A stretch of DNA of 64,000 nucleotides from Diphasiastrum complanatum (GCA_029204225.1 CM055094.1:24078541-24142540); one strand, 5' to 3'; numbered from the stretch's first letter, positions 1-10,339 are shown. Translations and numbers: made by a program. The notes: generated by a model from the letters alone, not told the origin.

Positions 1-1023
1 GTAACATAACTTTGTTTGAATCAATGCATAACATGCACTAGAAAGTTTTGTTCAATGGAATATCTAGTTTCCACTCTATGAAAATTCAATTTATAGCCAC
101 TCTTATAGCCCCTTCAGAAGACATCTGATCAAGATTTGCTCAAGCCTTGAGAACCAACTAGTTTTATTAGAGAAAAAATCAAGGTATTTTTGGTTCTAGT
201 TCTCATTAAAAGTCATTTCCAATGACTAACTTTTCCTATACAACTCTTTAGTATAACAAGGTAACTTAGCCAAGTAATCCATCCTCACTATCCGTGAACA
301 AATTATGAATTTAGAATAGGGATAATACGAGTTCTTGATAAAAATGCAGCAAAATAGTCCCATTTGATCCTAGAAATGTTGGAGAAAGCACTTACTTAAG
401 ATCCAATCAAGATCTAGAAGCTAGATTACTAATCAATGCATTGATTCCTAGCTTATCTTGGCTTGAACTCCATGAATTAGCTCCAAAACTCTTCACACGT
501 GTGAAAGTACGGCCTGCTGCCGCTTGTGTACTGTACCTGCAACTCCAAACTCATTCAATCATCACAAAAAATCATATGCCAATAGCATTCATCAATCAAA
601 TCATAGACTCAAACTAGTGAAGAAGGAAAATCTCGATTTTGCTCATAATTGGATGGAAATCCCATCACATATTTATACATGTAGAGCTCGTATCTGAGCA
701 TATTAGGGCTTCTATGCATTCATCATAACCTAACCCTAACAACTAGCCTAAATATCCACTTGATCCACCTTAATTAGGGTCAAGATCTCGAGATCCCAAA
801 ACAATGAAAAACATGCTATTTTTAGCTCCTAGAATCTCTCTAGCCTATCAAAGCACTATTTGGACTCATTCCAAAGGTGCCACTCCTATGCTAGGTTAGG
901 AATGAGACTTACAAAGAGTATCCTATGCTATTTGGCACGTGTGACAAGCCACAACATGACCATAATACAATTTACAAGCAATATGACCAAAATTGGTCAA
1001 GCTAGAATTGTGAAATTTTAACA
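1..1023 (-). repeat. Probable copia-type LTR (3' LTR on the minus strand)
   Basis: Read on the minus strand, a purine-rich tract at 1034-1024 is followed directly by a terminus beginning TGTTAAAATTTC at 1023, as expected for a polypurine tract next to a 3' LTR. The segment has no ORF. It holds a perfect 14-bp palindrome around a G-box (492-505) and another CACGTG core at 936-941, a motif shared with other copia LTRs here. The far end of the LTR is not defined and may lie outside the window, so the length is a guess. Confidence 0.5.
492..505. promoter_or_regulatory. Perfect G-box palindrome TTCACACGTGTGAA
   Basis: A 14-bp perfect palindrome centred on CACGTG, the core bound by plant bZIP and bHLH factors. 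The same 14-mer occurs at 57570-57583. Close variants occur at 12319-12328, 12472-12481 and 28014-28026, all in LTR-like DNA. That it regulates the element is inference. Confidence 0.5.
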
Positions 1024-1034
1024 CTCCTCCTCAC
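1024..1034 (-). other. Candidate polypurine tract
   Basis: The plus strand reads CTCCTCCTCAC, so the minus strand gives GTGAGGAGGAG directly before the TGTT terminus at 1023. This is the expected primer site for plus-strand DNA synthesis of a minus-strand LTR element. Confidence 0.5.
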
Positions 1035-1051
1035 AATTTAGCTTGATGAGA

Positions 1052-1573
1052 CTATCCTGGATCAATATTTAATACATGGATAAAGACAACATAATTTCTA
1101 GGTTCTTGCTTTGTTGAGTGAGTATGATCACTCATTATGATAAGAATATGATTTGAGCTCCAAGTTCTCAAATGTAGTGAGAGCTCAATGAGGATTGTCT
1201 TCAAGATCCAAGCTTTGTCTTTGGTAGATTGTTGAATGAACACCTTGGGCTGCAAAATGTGAGTCTCTTCCTTAAAATAAACATGAAAAACAGCAGCTTT
1301 CCATAAGATCCAACTTTTGTATGAAGCACATTCAACCAAACCTTGAGATATCACCATCTTGACTTTATCCACCAAAACAATGAACTCCAACTTGGCATCC
1401 TTCCAATGAAGGTCTTCATTCCTTGGAAATTCAAGAGTGAATGGATCACAAGATGAGGCCTTTGAATACACATTTGGAACTCCAATCAAAGTATTAATGG
1501 TCACTATTTCATCATCATAAGATATAGGATGAAAAACAATGTTCATACTAGCATCATCAAAGGACTTTGTCAA
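1052..1573 (-). CDS. Unrecognised 173-aa ORF between gag and 3' LTR of a minus-strand element
   Basis: An uninterrupted 173-codon minus-strand ORF, open across a region where the neighbouring gag is full of frameshifts. I recognise no protease, integrase, RT or RNase H motif. The protein is mixed in character, with a hydrophobic stretch LEFIVLVDKVKMVI near residues 63-76 and several Trp and His residues in the C-terminal half, and no clear signal peptide or zinc knuckle. It ends about 18 bp before the candidate polypurine tract, so it lies where the 3' end of the internal region of the element should be. It may be a captured or element-specific ORF, or a chance open frame. Confidence 0.3.
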   Translation of the reverse strand: MTKSFDDASMNIVFHPISYDDEIVTINTLIGVPNVYSKASSCDPFTLEFPRNEDLHWKDAKLEFIVLVDKVKMVISQGLVECASYKSWILWKAAVFHVYFKEETHILQPKVFIQQSTKDKAWILKTILIELSLHLRTWSSNHILIIMSDHTHSTKQEPRNYVVFIHVLNIDPG

Positions 1574-1814
1574 ATGCCTCTCCCGCTTCAGTTTTTGTTT
1601 TCAGTCTTAAAGCTCTAGTCCCGAATTTGGGAACGAGCATGAAGAGAAGTTATTACATCTCATGCTAAACTAACTATTGTCTGAAGTCATACTAGTTAAA
1701 CGTCGGGCAAGGCCGGAAACTCGGAAAACGGCAACCAGAAGTTACCGGTTTGCATTCTCTCTCTACGTAACCTCTCTCTAAAGTGAAATTTATTAAAAGG
1801 CCCATTTTGAGCCC

Positions 1815-2430
1815 ATATTTTTCCTAATGAATAATGCTCCATCTTGGTACAAAAGTAGCACTTGACCTTTGACTTATCCTTCCTTGGCTTGCTCGAGCTT
1901 GGACTTGAAGATCCTTCTTGATCTTCACTCTTGACTGGTTCCTCTTGAATGCAGCACCTTTGCCTTTGCTCTTGATGAAAAGAGCTTTGTCATCTCCATC
2001 ATTGAGAGAGAGCATATCCATCCTTGACTCAATGTGTATTCTCCTATTCTCCTCGGCCATGAGGACTCCTTGGAGATCTTCAAGTGAGGGCAACTTGCCC
2101 ATAATTGCATAGCCTTGCACTAGGTTAGCAAAATCCAAATCAAACCATTCAAGATTATTTGAACAAGTTCACTTTCCTTAATGGAGTCTCCTATGTAAGC
2201 AAGCTCCTTGTTTAAGTCCTTAACTCTCAACACATATGAATGTCCACTCTCTCCTTTAGCTTGAAAACATTGAGGGATTTGATTCTTCAAGGATAGCAAC
2301 CTTGAAGTATTCTTAGATTCATATACCTTTTGAAGAGTTTCCCATGCTTCTTGGCCGAGGCGCAAGCACCTACCTCCTTAAGAAGCTCATTAGATACATT
2401 CATTTTTATACAATGGAGAGCAACCTTGCA
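1815..2430 (-). pseudogene. Ty1/copia gag fragment (UBN2-type capsid plus degenerate zinc knuckle)
   Basis: The minus strand encodes successive pieces of a copia Gag in at least three frames. They include ALHCIKMNVSNELLKEV near 2430-2380, then the typical helix region AWETLQKVYESKNTSRLLSLK and GHSYVLRVKDLNKELAYIGD, then LVQGYAIMGKLPSLEDLQGVL and a Lys-rich tail. A zinc knuckle follows at about 1858-1817 in a shifted frame as CYFCTKMEHYSLGK. Its CX2CX4H part is kept, but the last Cys has become Lys. The family packages element RNA into virus-like particles; this copy is broken and cannot do so. Confidence 0.85.
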
Positions 2431-2544
2431 CCTCCTTTTGTATTTCAATGGCAACAAAGGTACTCAATGGATCCAGACCGAGTCCAAGCTTCTTCCCAAG
2501 GGGCGACTCAACTTGAAATGGTAACCAAGCCTCCAGTAGCGTGA

Positions 2545-3512
2545 ACAGATTCCCAGCAAGAACAAGGTTTGGCAACCAAGGCAACAACGGAGGGAATACC
2601 TTCCAGAGAAGGAGCAACTTTGGTCCTTCATCTAGTCATAGCAATAGCTCACCAACAGTGGGCAGTTCCCTACGCTGCTTTAATTGTTAATAGCAAGGTC
2701 ACTCTTGGAGGTCGTGCCCCAAGCCATTGAATAAACAAATCATGGCGGCAATCGAAGTGTTTGATAAAATGGAAAGAGAGGCGTCTGATCAAGTGGATTG
2801 TGAACAAGACGACGAAGCAGACCCAAAAGTGGATTTGACGGAGTCCGACCTGAATGCCCTACAACAAATAGGGGCACTTGCGACTTATCGGGAACATCTT
2901 ATGGCGACTCCTACAAACTGATCAAAGTTGTTGTACCTCAAAGGCTGCATCCAAGGCAAGATCATTCACTTCATGGTAGATCTGGGAGCATCACATAACT
3001 ACTTGTCAGAAAGTTTGGTAGTGGAATTAGGCATTCAATGTGAAGAAAATGCGACCCCTATCTGTGTGGAGACCGCCAAAGGCACAATGACAACTTGTAG
3101 ATTGGCAACCAATTTGCCAATCTCGCTGGGGACTTCAAAAAATCGATTATCGTTCACAGTCTTGAAAATGACTACTTTCAATGCCATCTTAGGACTAAGC
3201 TGGTTTAACGAACATGTGGTGGCCTTCCTGACAAAGGGGGTTAATCTTGTGTTGTTATATAATGGCAGGAAACCTTGCGTCGTCAGAGTTGTGCCAGGAG
3301 ATCAATTAGAGATGAATGATACAACTGAAGCTGAGCCAACAATCCCTTCAAACCTCATTCACCTCTTCAACAAAGGAGAGCTAGCAGAAATCAATCAGGC
3401 GACACAAACCCAGAAGGAGCCAACATTGCTTGCAATGTCCACATCAAAGATGAACCCAACTGCCGATTCCGAGCTCAAGGAGCTCACCTTGTGCAACCAA
3501 CGGAAAATCTAG
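2545..3512 (+). pseudogene. Ty3/gypsy gag zinc knuckle and aspartic protease fragment
   Basis: One frame runs from a Ser/Asn-rich stretch through a zinc knuckle RCFNC..QGHSWRSC near 2673-2717, then an acidic linker, then a retropepsin-like domain with MVDLGASHNYLSESL near 2973-3017 and ILGLSWFNEHVV near 3187-3222. Two adjacent stops (TAA TAG, 2688-2693) replace the residues after the second Cys of the knuckle. A further in-frame TGA ends the linker at 2919-2921. The catalytic triplet is DLG instead of DSG or DTG. Order and motifs fit a gypsy Gag-Pol polyprotein cut off after the protease, and the domain is very probably inactive. Confidence 0.85.
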
Positions 3513-4443
3513 AGTCCTAGGGGACTCATTCGGATTTGCTACAGACGGCATATCTAAGGCTCAATGGAGCCTAGTTACCTTTTTCTTTCCATGTTAATAA
3601 AGCAGATTGCCAGTTTCCATGGGGCCTAAATTACTTTGAAATATGTTGCAACTTTACACAGGTTTTACGTAAGTGAACTAGATCTACACCTTTCCTGTGC
3701 TAAATACTCTTAAGGACTTAGTTTTTATTTTGCTGATTAAGCTTGGCAAGCTTGGCAGAATTAGTCTGGCTCCCGGACATGGGTCCCGGGAGCCGTCCCG
3801 GTGGCAGAATCAACTTGGTTCCTAACTAGGCCATGACTCGAGCTCCAGAGCTAGCTCATGACTTGTGACTACTTGACTGGCTCACCACAGGTCGGAGGCT
3901 CAGTCCTTGACTTTCTAAATTGCTCTGGGACCATAGGGAGCGTCACCCCTTAGAGTCTTACAGGGCACACTGGGGGTGCACCTGAGTCAACTTTAACATC
4001 CTCCTCTCATTTGAGAAAGCTGATGTCCTCATCAGGTCCAAACTAGAACTTATGGGTGCGTGGCATAGCCACACGTGGCTGTGCCATGCATATTCAAGAT
4101 TTAGAAAATCCTTTTTTGAGTCTGTTGGGGAAGGATGGAGTTATTGAAAAATGTGTTGCCATGCTAGGCCCGATGGGCCAGAAATGAACCCCAACTTATG
4201 TGTGTGGCAATGTATGTGACAAAATAAAGCTTAATTTGAATAAATTTTTCACCCTTCATTTGATGGGATATTATCTCCTAGATGAAATTTCTTGTTAGTG
4301 TTGAATTTTATTTATGATTTTCGAACCTCTCAAATCTACTAGTCATGCATTGTGTAACATCCAAATTTAGATACCAACAATTTTGTCATTGATCTCCTCC
4401 ATTCTGGTCAGAATTAATGTGTCTTCTTTGAGGAGAAAAAGCT
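3513..4443. other. Non-coding segment with short palindromes
   Basis: No ORF of note. The stretch after the gypsy fragment contains a GC-rich inverted repeat near 3768-3793 and a longer one at 4058-4089, and is otherwise unremarkable. It may be the remains of an LTR, but I could not find matching termini. Confidence 0.4.
4058..4089. repeat. Imperfect palindrome with G-box at its centre
   Basis: Arms GCGTGGCATAGCCAC and GTGGCTGTGCCATGC pair with two mismatches around a central ACACGTGG, giving a 32-bp hairpin-capable site. Confidence 0.6.
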
Positions 4444-4690
4444 TTGAGGAGTGATGGAGCTCTTGGAGGAAATACACCATATGAAGTATTATTCAAGAAG
4501 TCTAAGGTTGATTACCTTAGTGTCTTTGGAGGTTCTTGCTCTGGACATATTCCCTTGAAAACAAGGAGGAAGGATGATCCAAGCTCATGGATCATGGTTG
4601 GATGCTTATCCACCAAGGAATTGTTAGATTTCTTATGCTTAGTCTTAAAAATCGTTAAGTAATGAGCATCTTGAAAATAGAAGGCCGACA
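4444..4690 (+). pseudogene. Ty1/copia integrase C-terminal fragment
   Basis: The translation GNTPYEVLFKKSKVDYLSVF matches the copia integrase segment usually written GKTPYEALF-KKP-V-HLKVFG. It is followed by a Lys/Arg-rich stretch (HIPLKTRRKDDPSSWIMVGC) that corresponds to the region before the GYS motif and the start of the RT linker. Only about 70 residues remain and no catalytic DDE residue is included. It is an isolated scrap on the plus strand. Confidence 0.75.
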
Positions 4691-5532
4691 ACATGATTTC
4701 GGACCTTCACATTTTTTCTTTAAGTTTTTTCCCATTTATGCCTTGAACGATTTAAGGCACTTTTTTCCTTCTTCGCCCTTTTTTTGTGCCTTCACGAAAA
4801 ATGCGACATACTGGCCAGAATGACTTAAAAACCATTTCTGGACCACCTTCGCCGTTTTAGCCTCTTTGCAAAAAATGCAACACAAAAATCCAGAATGCCT
4901 TAAAACCATTTTAAGGCACCTTCTTCTTTTTCGTTGTCTTAAAACTAAGGCACCTTCGGCTTTTTTGCTTCCTTAAAATCTAAGGGCATGTTCAAGATTT
5001 GCATACCTTCAGTCTAAACGAACACCTTCGAGTTTTTTGGTTTTTTTTTTGCTTTTTCCTACATTGGCAAACCGACGTCGCCAAACATATTAGCAACCCT
5101 AAAAACAGCTGGACAACCAAATATCCAAAAGGCGGTGAAGCAATTACCAACTTTTTGTACATATGCAAAGACTGGCTTAAATAGCCTTAAAGGCTAGTAA
5201 GATATTTTTTCTCTTGTAAATCTCTATATTAGCTTAATCAAGCTATGTAAGCGTTAAGAAGAACAGATTGGAATTTTTTTTTCAATCAGAATTATCTGTA
5301 GCCAGCGTTATCATGCTCAGCAAGCTGAAGGTATTACTTCAAGCCATTGTACTCATTGTTGATATTTATCAAAGTGCAATTTTTGTCTCAATAATGTGTC
5401 ATTCTTTTGCGTAAACTATATGAATTCTTCTACTTGAATATTTTTGCTGCTAACTGATGCGTTTCCGTTCCTACATGTCTACGCTCTGAACAACCGAGCC
5501 TCCGCTGCGCTCACGACCACCGTTTTATGACA
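4690..5532 (+). repeat. Probable 5' LTR region of copia copy A
   Basis: The segment ends ...ATGACA directly before a tRNA-Met primer site at 5533, as a 5' LTR should. It has no coding capacity. Between 4690 and 5060 it contains several scattered copies of an AAGGCACCTTCG-like motif followed by T runs. The outer end of the LTR cannot be fixed, because the matching 3' LTR is not present in the window. Confidence 0.5.
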
Positions 5533-5544
5533 TGGTATTAGAAC
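5533..5544 (+). other. Copia primer-binding site (initiator tRNA-Met type)
   Basis: TGGTATTAGAAC differs by one base from TGGTATCAGAGC-type sites complementary to the 3' end of plant initiator tRNA-Met. It lies immediately 3' of a CA terminus and about 130 bp before the gag ATG. Confidence 0.7.
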
Positions 5545-5675
5545 AGACATTTCAGTAATCTGCATTTCTACTGCAGATTATCAGTCTTGTTTTTATCAAG
5601 ATGACTTTCAAGCAAACGCGCAACCAACAGTATTCAGACGATTGTTGTTTCTACCAACGATCTAGTCCAACCTGA

Positions 5676-6502
5676 ATGGATCCGTCATCCAGTTCATCTC
5701 TCATTGACAAACTTGATGGAGATAACTACCATCTCTGGAAATTCAAGATGAAGGTTATACTTCTAGCCAAAGAAATGTGGGACATTGTTAATGGCACAGA
5801 GCTCAAACTAGAAGGTGATACAGCCATCATCACCAAGTGGAGACTAAGAGATGGCAAAGCATTTGTCATGATCACCCTCAATATCAAGGACACTCAGATC
5901 AGCCACATACGTGCTGTTCAGACCGCTAAGGATGCATGGGACATCCTAATAACTCTCTACGACATTAGAGACATTACATCCAAGTTTCATCTGAGGAAGA
6001 AATTTTTCAACCTCAGAATGTTTGAAGCAGATAGTATTTCGAGTCACCTCAACACTTTCAAAAATATTATGGAGAAGATGACTGCAACTGCCTCGGTCAT
6101 AGAAGATTCTGATGCACTCATGACTCTATTATCAAGTCTACCTGAAGCCTACAAAAATTGGGTAATGGCAATTTCCACCCAGGAGCACCTCACTCTATCA
6201 AGAGTAATTTTGCTGCTCCTACAAAAGGAGATCAGAAGATCAGTATCCTTCTCAAGCTCAGGATCATATCCTCAAGCTCCGTATTCAAAAAATTAGATCC
6301 AAGAGATCTACAAAGTCAGGCTATACTAACAAGAAGAGCAACATGCAGTCTGGACCACATTTGGGTCCAGGATTGAATTCAAACTCCTCATCATTCCAAC
6401 CTATGCAGAAACTATTCTACAGATACTGTAAGAGGACTGGCCACGAAATCAAGGACTGCCAAACTTTGAAGTACAACAACGAAAAGAAGAAGCAATTCCA
6501 AC
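5676..6502 (+). pseudogene. Ty1/copia gag, copy A
   Basis: An ATG at 5676 opens a 206-codon frame starting MDPSSSSSLIDKLDGDNYHLW, the usual copia Gag N-terminus with the NYxxW motif. The capsid-like helical part follows, with WDIVNGTELK, LRKKFFNLRMFEADSISSHL and LSSLPEAYKNWVMAI. After a frameshift near 6290 the reading continues to a zinc knuckle near 6418-6462 as YRYCKRTGHEIKDC, in which the first Cys is Tyr. A Lys-rich tail follows. It lies downstream of a PBS and is followed by the 685-bp segment at 6503 instead of protease. It is nearly identical to copy B at 8797-9588 and better preserved. Confidence 0.88.
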
Positions 6503-7185
6503 TGTGAAGTTTTTAGCATGTGTGAACTTCACCACACACCCTACAGGATCTTATTGAGGTGTTGTGATTGCACAAGATTGATCAAAGAACAATATGCTTA
6601 AAAAATCTACGGCAAGAGCACAATGGCATACATCTGATGAAAAAATCTAACTTATCACTATGAGAAATGAATGTCAGAAATAATTCTAAGTGCTCAGTAT
6701 GGGAAAAAGATGCTGCTCTTGGGTAGAGAGAGAAAATTAATCATGAAAAACTCGAGTAGAGAGAGAATGAATCCAAAACACCAAAATTTCAATATTCACA
6801 ATATGGCAAAACATGCCAAGATTTCCCTACATGAGAGAGACTCGAATTCCTACAGTGGAGTTGCATAGAAAGTCCACTTAACTGAACTAATTCACCTACC
6901 AGTGATTCACATGTGTAACTGCATGCATGGATATTGCATGTACTGCATGTCAACTCATAAAACTGCCTAGACATGTGTAGATCACATAAACCACTTTGCA
7001 TGTTGCATGCACTGATTGCATGTGGCTTGCATGCATACATTATGACATTGCATGCTATCTAAACATCTGCATGTCATCAAAGTTGTATCTATCTAGCTCA
7101 AATCTGAGCTATACTAGAAGGTTATGTGGTCAATTCACATACCTTTTATGTACAACATGAAATTTAGTGGAAATCACCATGGACA
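6503..7185 (+). repeat. 685-bp LTR-like repeated segment, copy 1
   Basis: Begins TGTGAAG and ends CATGGACA, so it has TG...CA ends like an LTR. A nearly identical copy at 9589-10275 also directly follows the same gag tail. There is no meaningful ORF. A dense run of GCATG motifs occupies about 6910-7075. I see no clear target-site duplication. It could be a solo LTR that inserted into the parent element before duplication, or element-specific non-coding DNA. Confidence 0.6.
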
Positions 7186-7398
7186 AATCCTAAGATGGTC
7201 TACCTTAGGCTTTTTCTTATACAACATCTCAAATGGTGTTTTTCCTCCTATTGCAAGATTTGAAAGCCTATTACAAAGATAGTTTGCACATGCAACTGCC
7301 TCTCCCCAAAATTCTTTAGGCAGAAAAGCTTCTCGCCACCTGTTTTTATAAGCATGCTGACCAGCATCAACAATCTCACGACCTGCACTAGCCCTCAT
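7186..7398 (-). pseudogene. Ty1/copia integrase fragment (minus strand)
   Basis: The minus strand encodes LPKEFWGEAVACANYLCNRL followed by GGKTPFEMLYKKKPKVDHLR, the well-known copia integrase region after the catalytic Glu. It runs straight into the end of the 685-bp segment at 7185, so it was cut there. It probably belongs to the same minus-strand element as the gag start at 7930-8046, with everything between lost. Confidence 0.8.
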
Positions 7399-7526
7399 CA
7401 GATATGAACCAACTCATCTAACTCTCCCACACACATCTCCTACATTCCTCTCCGACAGACCTACACGCTCCCTCCCTACGGAACCACATTGTTTTACCCG
7501 CCCTTCACGCTCCTTTTTCGCTCGTT

Positions 7527-7755
7527 GAAATCTCGACCGACGCCCTCGCATCAGATCTCGACTGACGCCCTCGCGTCAGATCTCGACCAATGGTTTTTGG
7601 TCAGATCTTGACCAACGGTTTTTGAATAGATCTTGATCGATGCCCTCACATCAGATCTCGATTGATGCCCTCGCGTCAGAATCTCGACCGACAGTTTTTG
7701 ATCAGATCTCGACCAACGGTTTTTGATCAGATCTTGACCGACGCCCTCGCGTTTG
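7527..7755. repeat. About 25-bp tandem array
   Basis: About nine units of a ~25-bp motif built on TCAGATCTCGACCGACG. Units come in two forms, one ending in GCCCTCGCG and one in GTTTTTGA. The order is mixed, with runs of each form alternating. It lies between two minus-strand copia fragments and has no coding frame. Confidence 0.8.
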
Positions 7756-7929
7756 TCTTGATTGCTAGAATAGAATAAATTGTGTTTTGTGATGTGTAGT
7801 CAGTCACATGTCTGGGATCCTGTAAATAGCTTCTGCGCAAAAAGAAAACTCAAAAACACAAAATCGTTCGCAAATATAAAGACGAAGACGAACACGAAAC
7901 AGTCTCGCTTCCCGCGACATTAAGTGCAA

Positions 7930-8046
7930 CAGGTTTTTCTTCAGCTCCACATCTTGTTGAATCAATAATGATTCCATTTTGATCTTCCACATTGCATAAT
8001 TGGAAGATGTTAATCTCTCACTATGCTCCAAGAAATGTGAACCAGT
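7930..8046 (-). pseudogene. Ty1/copia gag N-terminal fragment (minus strand)
   Basis: The minus strand reads EHSERLTSSNYAMWKIKMESL, the same N-terminal Gag signature seen at 51534 and 17500. The similarity stops after about 35 residues. A leader of about 735 bp separates it from a tRNA-Met PBS at 8792-8781, so this is the 5' end of a minus-strand copia element whose LTR beyond the PBS is missing. Confidence 0.75.
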
Positions 8047-8780
8047 TGAAGACGTCTTCTCAATGAGAAATTCTAGTAATGACTAAAAAATGAGTTTAAA
8101 GGATGTTGCTTACTACCTCACTCTAGGATCTAACACTGATGTTGATCCAACCTATAAAATCTAGCAACAGATGTGAGAACAAAATGTCAACACAGAAAAT
8201 CAATCTATCTTGAATTTGGATCTTGCTTCAGTCACAAAGAAGAAGCACATGCAAGTAAGAAGTCTATCTCTCCCACGAGTTTCAAAGTACTGAAAAACTC
8301 TCTAGGAACTTACTTTCAACTCAGACACAGTAATATGTGTGAAATGAAAAGTCTAAGACCTCAGAACACTCACTTCTATCCAACTCTTCTGATTGACAGT
8401 GAAAAATGATGAAATTGGTGAAAAAGACAGATGTGTGCTCACTCTGGCATATCCCACGAGTTGAGTACTCTCTCAAACTCTCTGATTGCCTAAAACTCTT
8501 CTAAAAACAAATCAAATTGGTTTAGAAACTCGAGCAATACATTCTACTCTTCAATACCTATCCAACAAGCTATAGATCATCAAATTTGGATCAAATCTTG
8601 AGAAGTAGCACTCATTAATGAGGGCTGCTTTTACACGTGTGAGCTCTCTGTCCATACAGGGTTCTGCTGGAGCATATCAGGCTTATGATCCACAAATAGC
8701 TTGTCTCTCAACGAGTTTGAATCCCTCTCCCAAATTTGAGTTGTTGCAATGTATACACCCTCACCTCTTCAAAGTATGAA
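8047..8780 (-). other. Leader (5' untranslated) of minus-strand copia element
   Basis: Between the PBS and the gag start of the minus-strand element there is no ORF of note. A G-box core ACACGTGT lies at 8633-8640. Confidence 0.5.
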
Positions 8781-8792
8781 GCTCTGATACCA
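8781..8792 (-). other. Copia primer-binding site on the minus strand
   Basis: The plus strand GCTCTGATACCA is the exact complement of TGGTATCAGAGC, the standard copia PBS. The LTR expected next to it, at higher coordinates, is absent. Plus-strand gag copy B begins 4 bp away, so two elements meet head to head here. Confidence 0.8.
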
Positions 8793-8796
8793 TCTC

Positions 8797-9588
8797 TGGA
8801 AGTAATTACCATCTTTGGAAATTCAAGATGAAGGTTATACTTCTAGCCACAGAAATGTGGGACATTGTTAATGGCACAGAGCTCAAACCAGAAGGTGATG
8901 CAGACATCATCACCAAGTGGAGACTAAGAGATGAAAAGCATTTGCCATGATCACCCTCAATATCAAGGACACTCAGATTAGCCACATACGTGCTGCTCAG
9001 ACCCTAAGGATGCATGGGACATCCTAGCAACTCTCTACGACATTAGAGACATTACATCCAAGTTCCATCTGAGGAAGAAAATTTTCAACCTCAGAATGTC
9101 TGAAGCAGATAGTGTTTCGAGTCACCTCAACCCTTTCAAAAATCTTATGGAGAAGGTGACTGCAACTGGCTTGGTCATAGAAGATTCTGATGCACTCATG
9201 ACTCTATTATCGAGTCTACCTGAAGCCTACAAAAATTGGGTAATGGCAATTTCTAGCCAGGAGCACCTCACTCTATCAAGAGTAATTTTGCTGCTCCTAC
9301 AAAAGGAGATCAGATGATCAGTATCCTGCTCAGGCTCAGGATCGGATCCTCAAGCTCTGTATTCAAAAAATCAGAAATTTAGATCCCATAGATCTACAAA
9401 GTCAGGCTATATTGACAAGAAGAGAAACATGCAGTCTGGACCAAATTTCGGTCCAGGATTGAATTCAAGCTCTTCATCATTCCAACCTGTGCAGAAACTA
9501 TTCTACATATACTTTAAGAGGACTGGCCACGAAATCAAGGACTGCCAGACTTTGAAGTACAACAACAAAAAGAAGAAGCAATTCTAAC
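8797..9588 (+). pseudogene. Ty1/copia gag, copy B
   Basis: A close duplicate of copy A, starting inside the NYHLWKFKMK motif and so lacking the first ~13 residues and the ATG. It has a frameshift near 8935 and a stop at 9315. In the zinc knuckle both first Cys positions are lost (YIYFKRTGHEIKDC). The capsid-like part from 9096 (LSSLPEAYKNWVMAISSQEH) is intact over about 70 codons. The copy continues through the 685-bp segment into a copia protease and integrase, so this one keeps the longer internal region. Confidence 0.85.
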
Positions 9589-10275
9589 TGTGAAGTTTTT
9601 AGCACGTGTGAACTTCACCACACACCCTACAGGATCTTACTAAGGTGTTGTGATTGCACAAGATTGATCAAAGAACAGTATGCTTGAAATATACAAGGCA
9701 AGAGCACAATGGCATACATCTGATGAAAAAATCTAACTCCTCACTATGAGAAATGAATGTCAAAAATAATTCTAAGTGCTCAGTATGGGAAAAAGAGGCT
9801 GCTCTCGGGTAGAGAGAGAAAATCAATCATGAAAAGCTCGGGTAGAGAGAGAATGAGTCCAAAACACCAAAATCTCAATATTCACAATATGGCAAAACAT
9901 GCCAAGATTTTCCTACATGAGAGAGACTCGAATTCCTACAGTGGAGTTGCATGGAAAGTCCACTTAACTGAACTAATTCACCTACCAGTGATTTACATGT
10001 GTAACTGCATGCATGGATATTGCATGTACTACATGCATGTCAACTCATAGAACTGCCTAGACATGTGTAGATCACAGAAACCACTTTGCATGTTGCATGC
10101 ACTAATTGCATGTGGCTTGCATGCATACAGTATGACATTGCATGCTATCTAAACATCTGCATGTCATCAAAATTGTATCTATCTAGCTCAAATCCGAGCT
10201 ATACTAGAAGGTTATGTTCTCAATTCACATACCTTTTATGTACAACATGAAATTTAGTGGAAATCACCATGGACA
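9589..10275 (+). repeat. 685-bp LTR-like repeated segment, copy 2
   Basis: Near-identical to 6503-7185, including the TGTGAAG start, the GGACA end and the GCATG-rich middle. It interrupts the expected gag-protease continuity: the gag tail ends just before it and protease-type sequence resumes within about 110 bp after it. That supports an insertion in the parent element, although no clean target duplication is visible. Confidence 0.6.
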
Positions 10276-10339
10276 TGGCCCCAAACTCGAGATAGGAAGA
10301 TAATATTTTAATAATCTTCACACCAACAAAAAGCACATA

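Noticed and set aside
5533-5544. tRNA-Met-like sequences as tRNA genes (also at 16745, 31919, 44496)
   Set aside because: Only 12 bases match and each lies right after an LTR end, so they are primer-binding sites.
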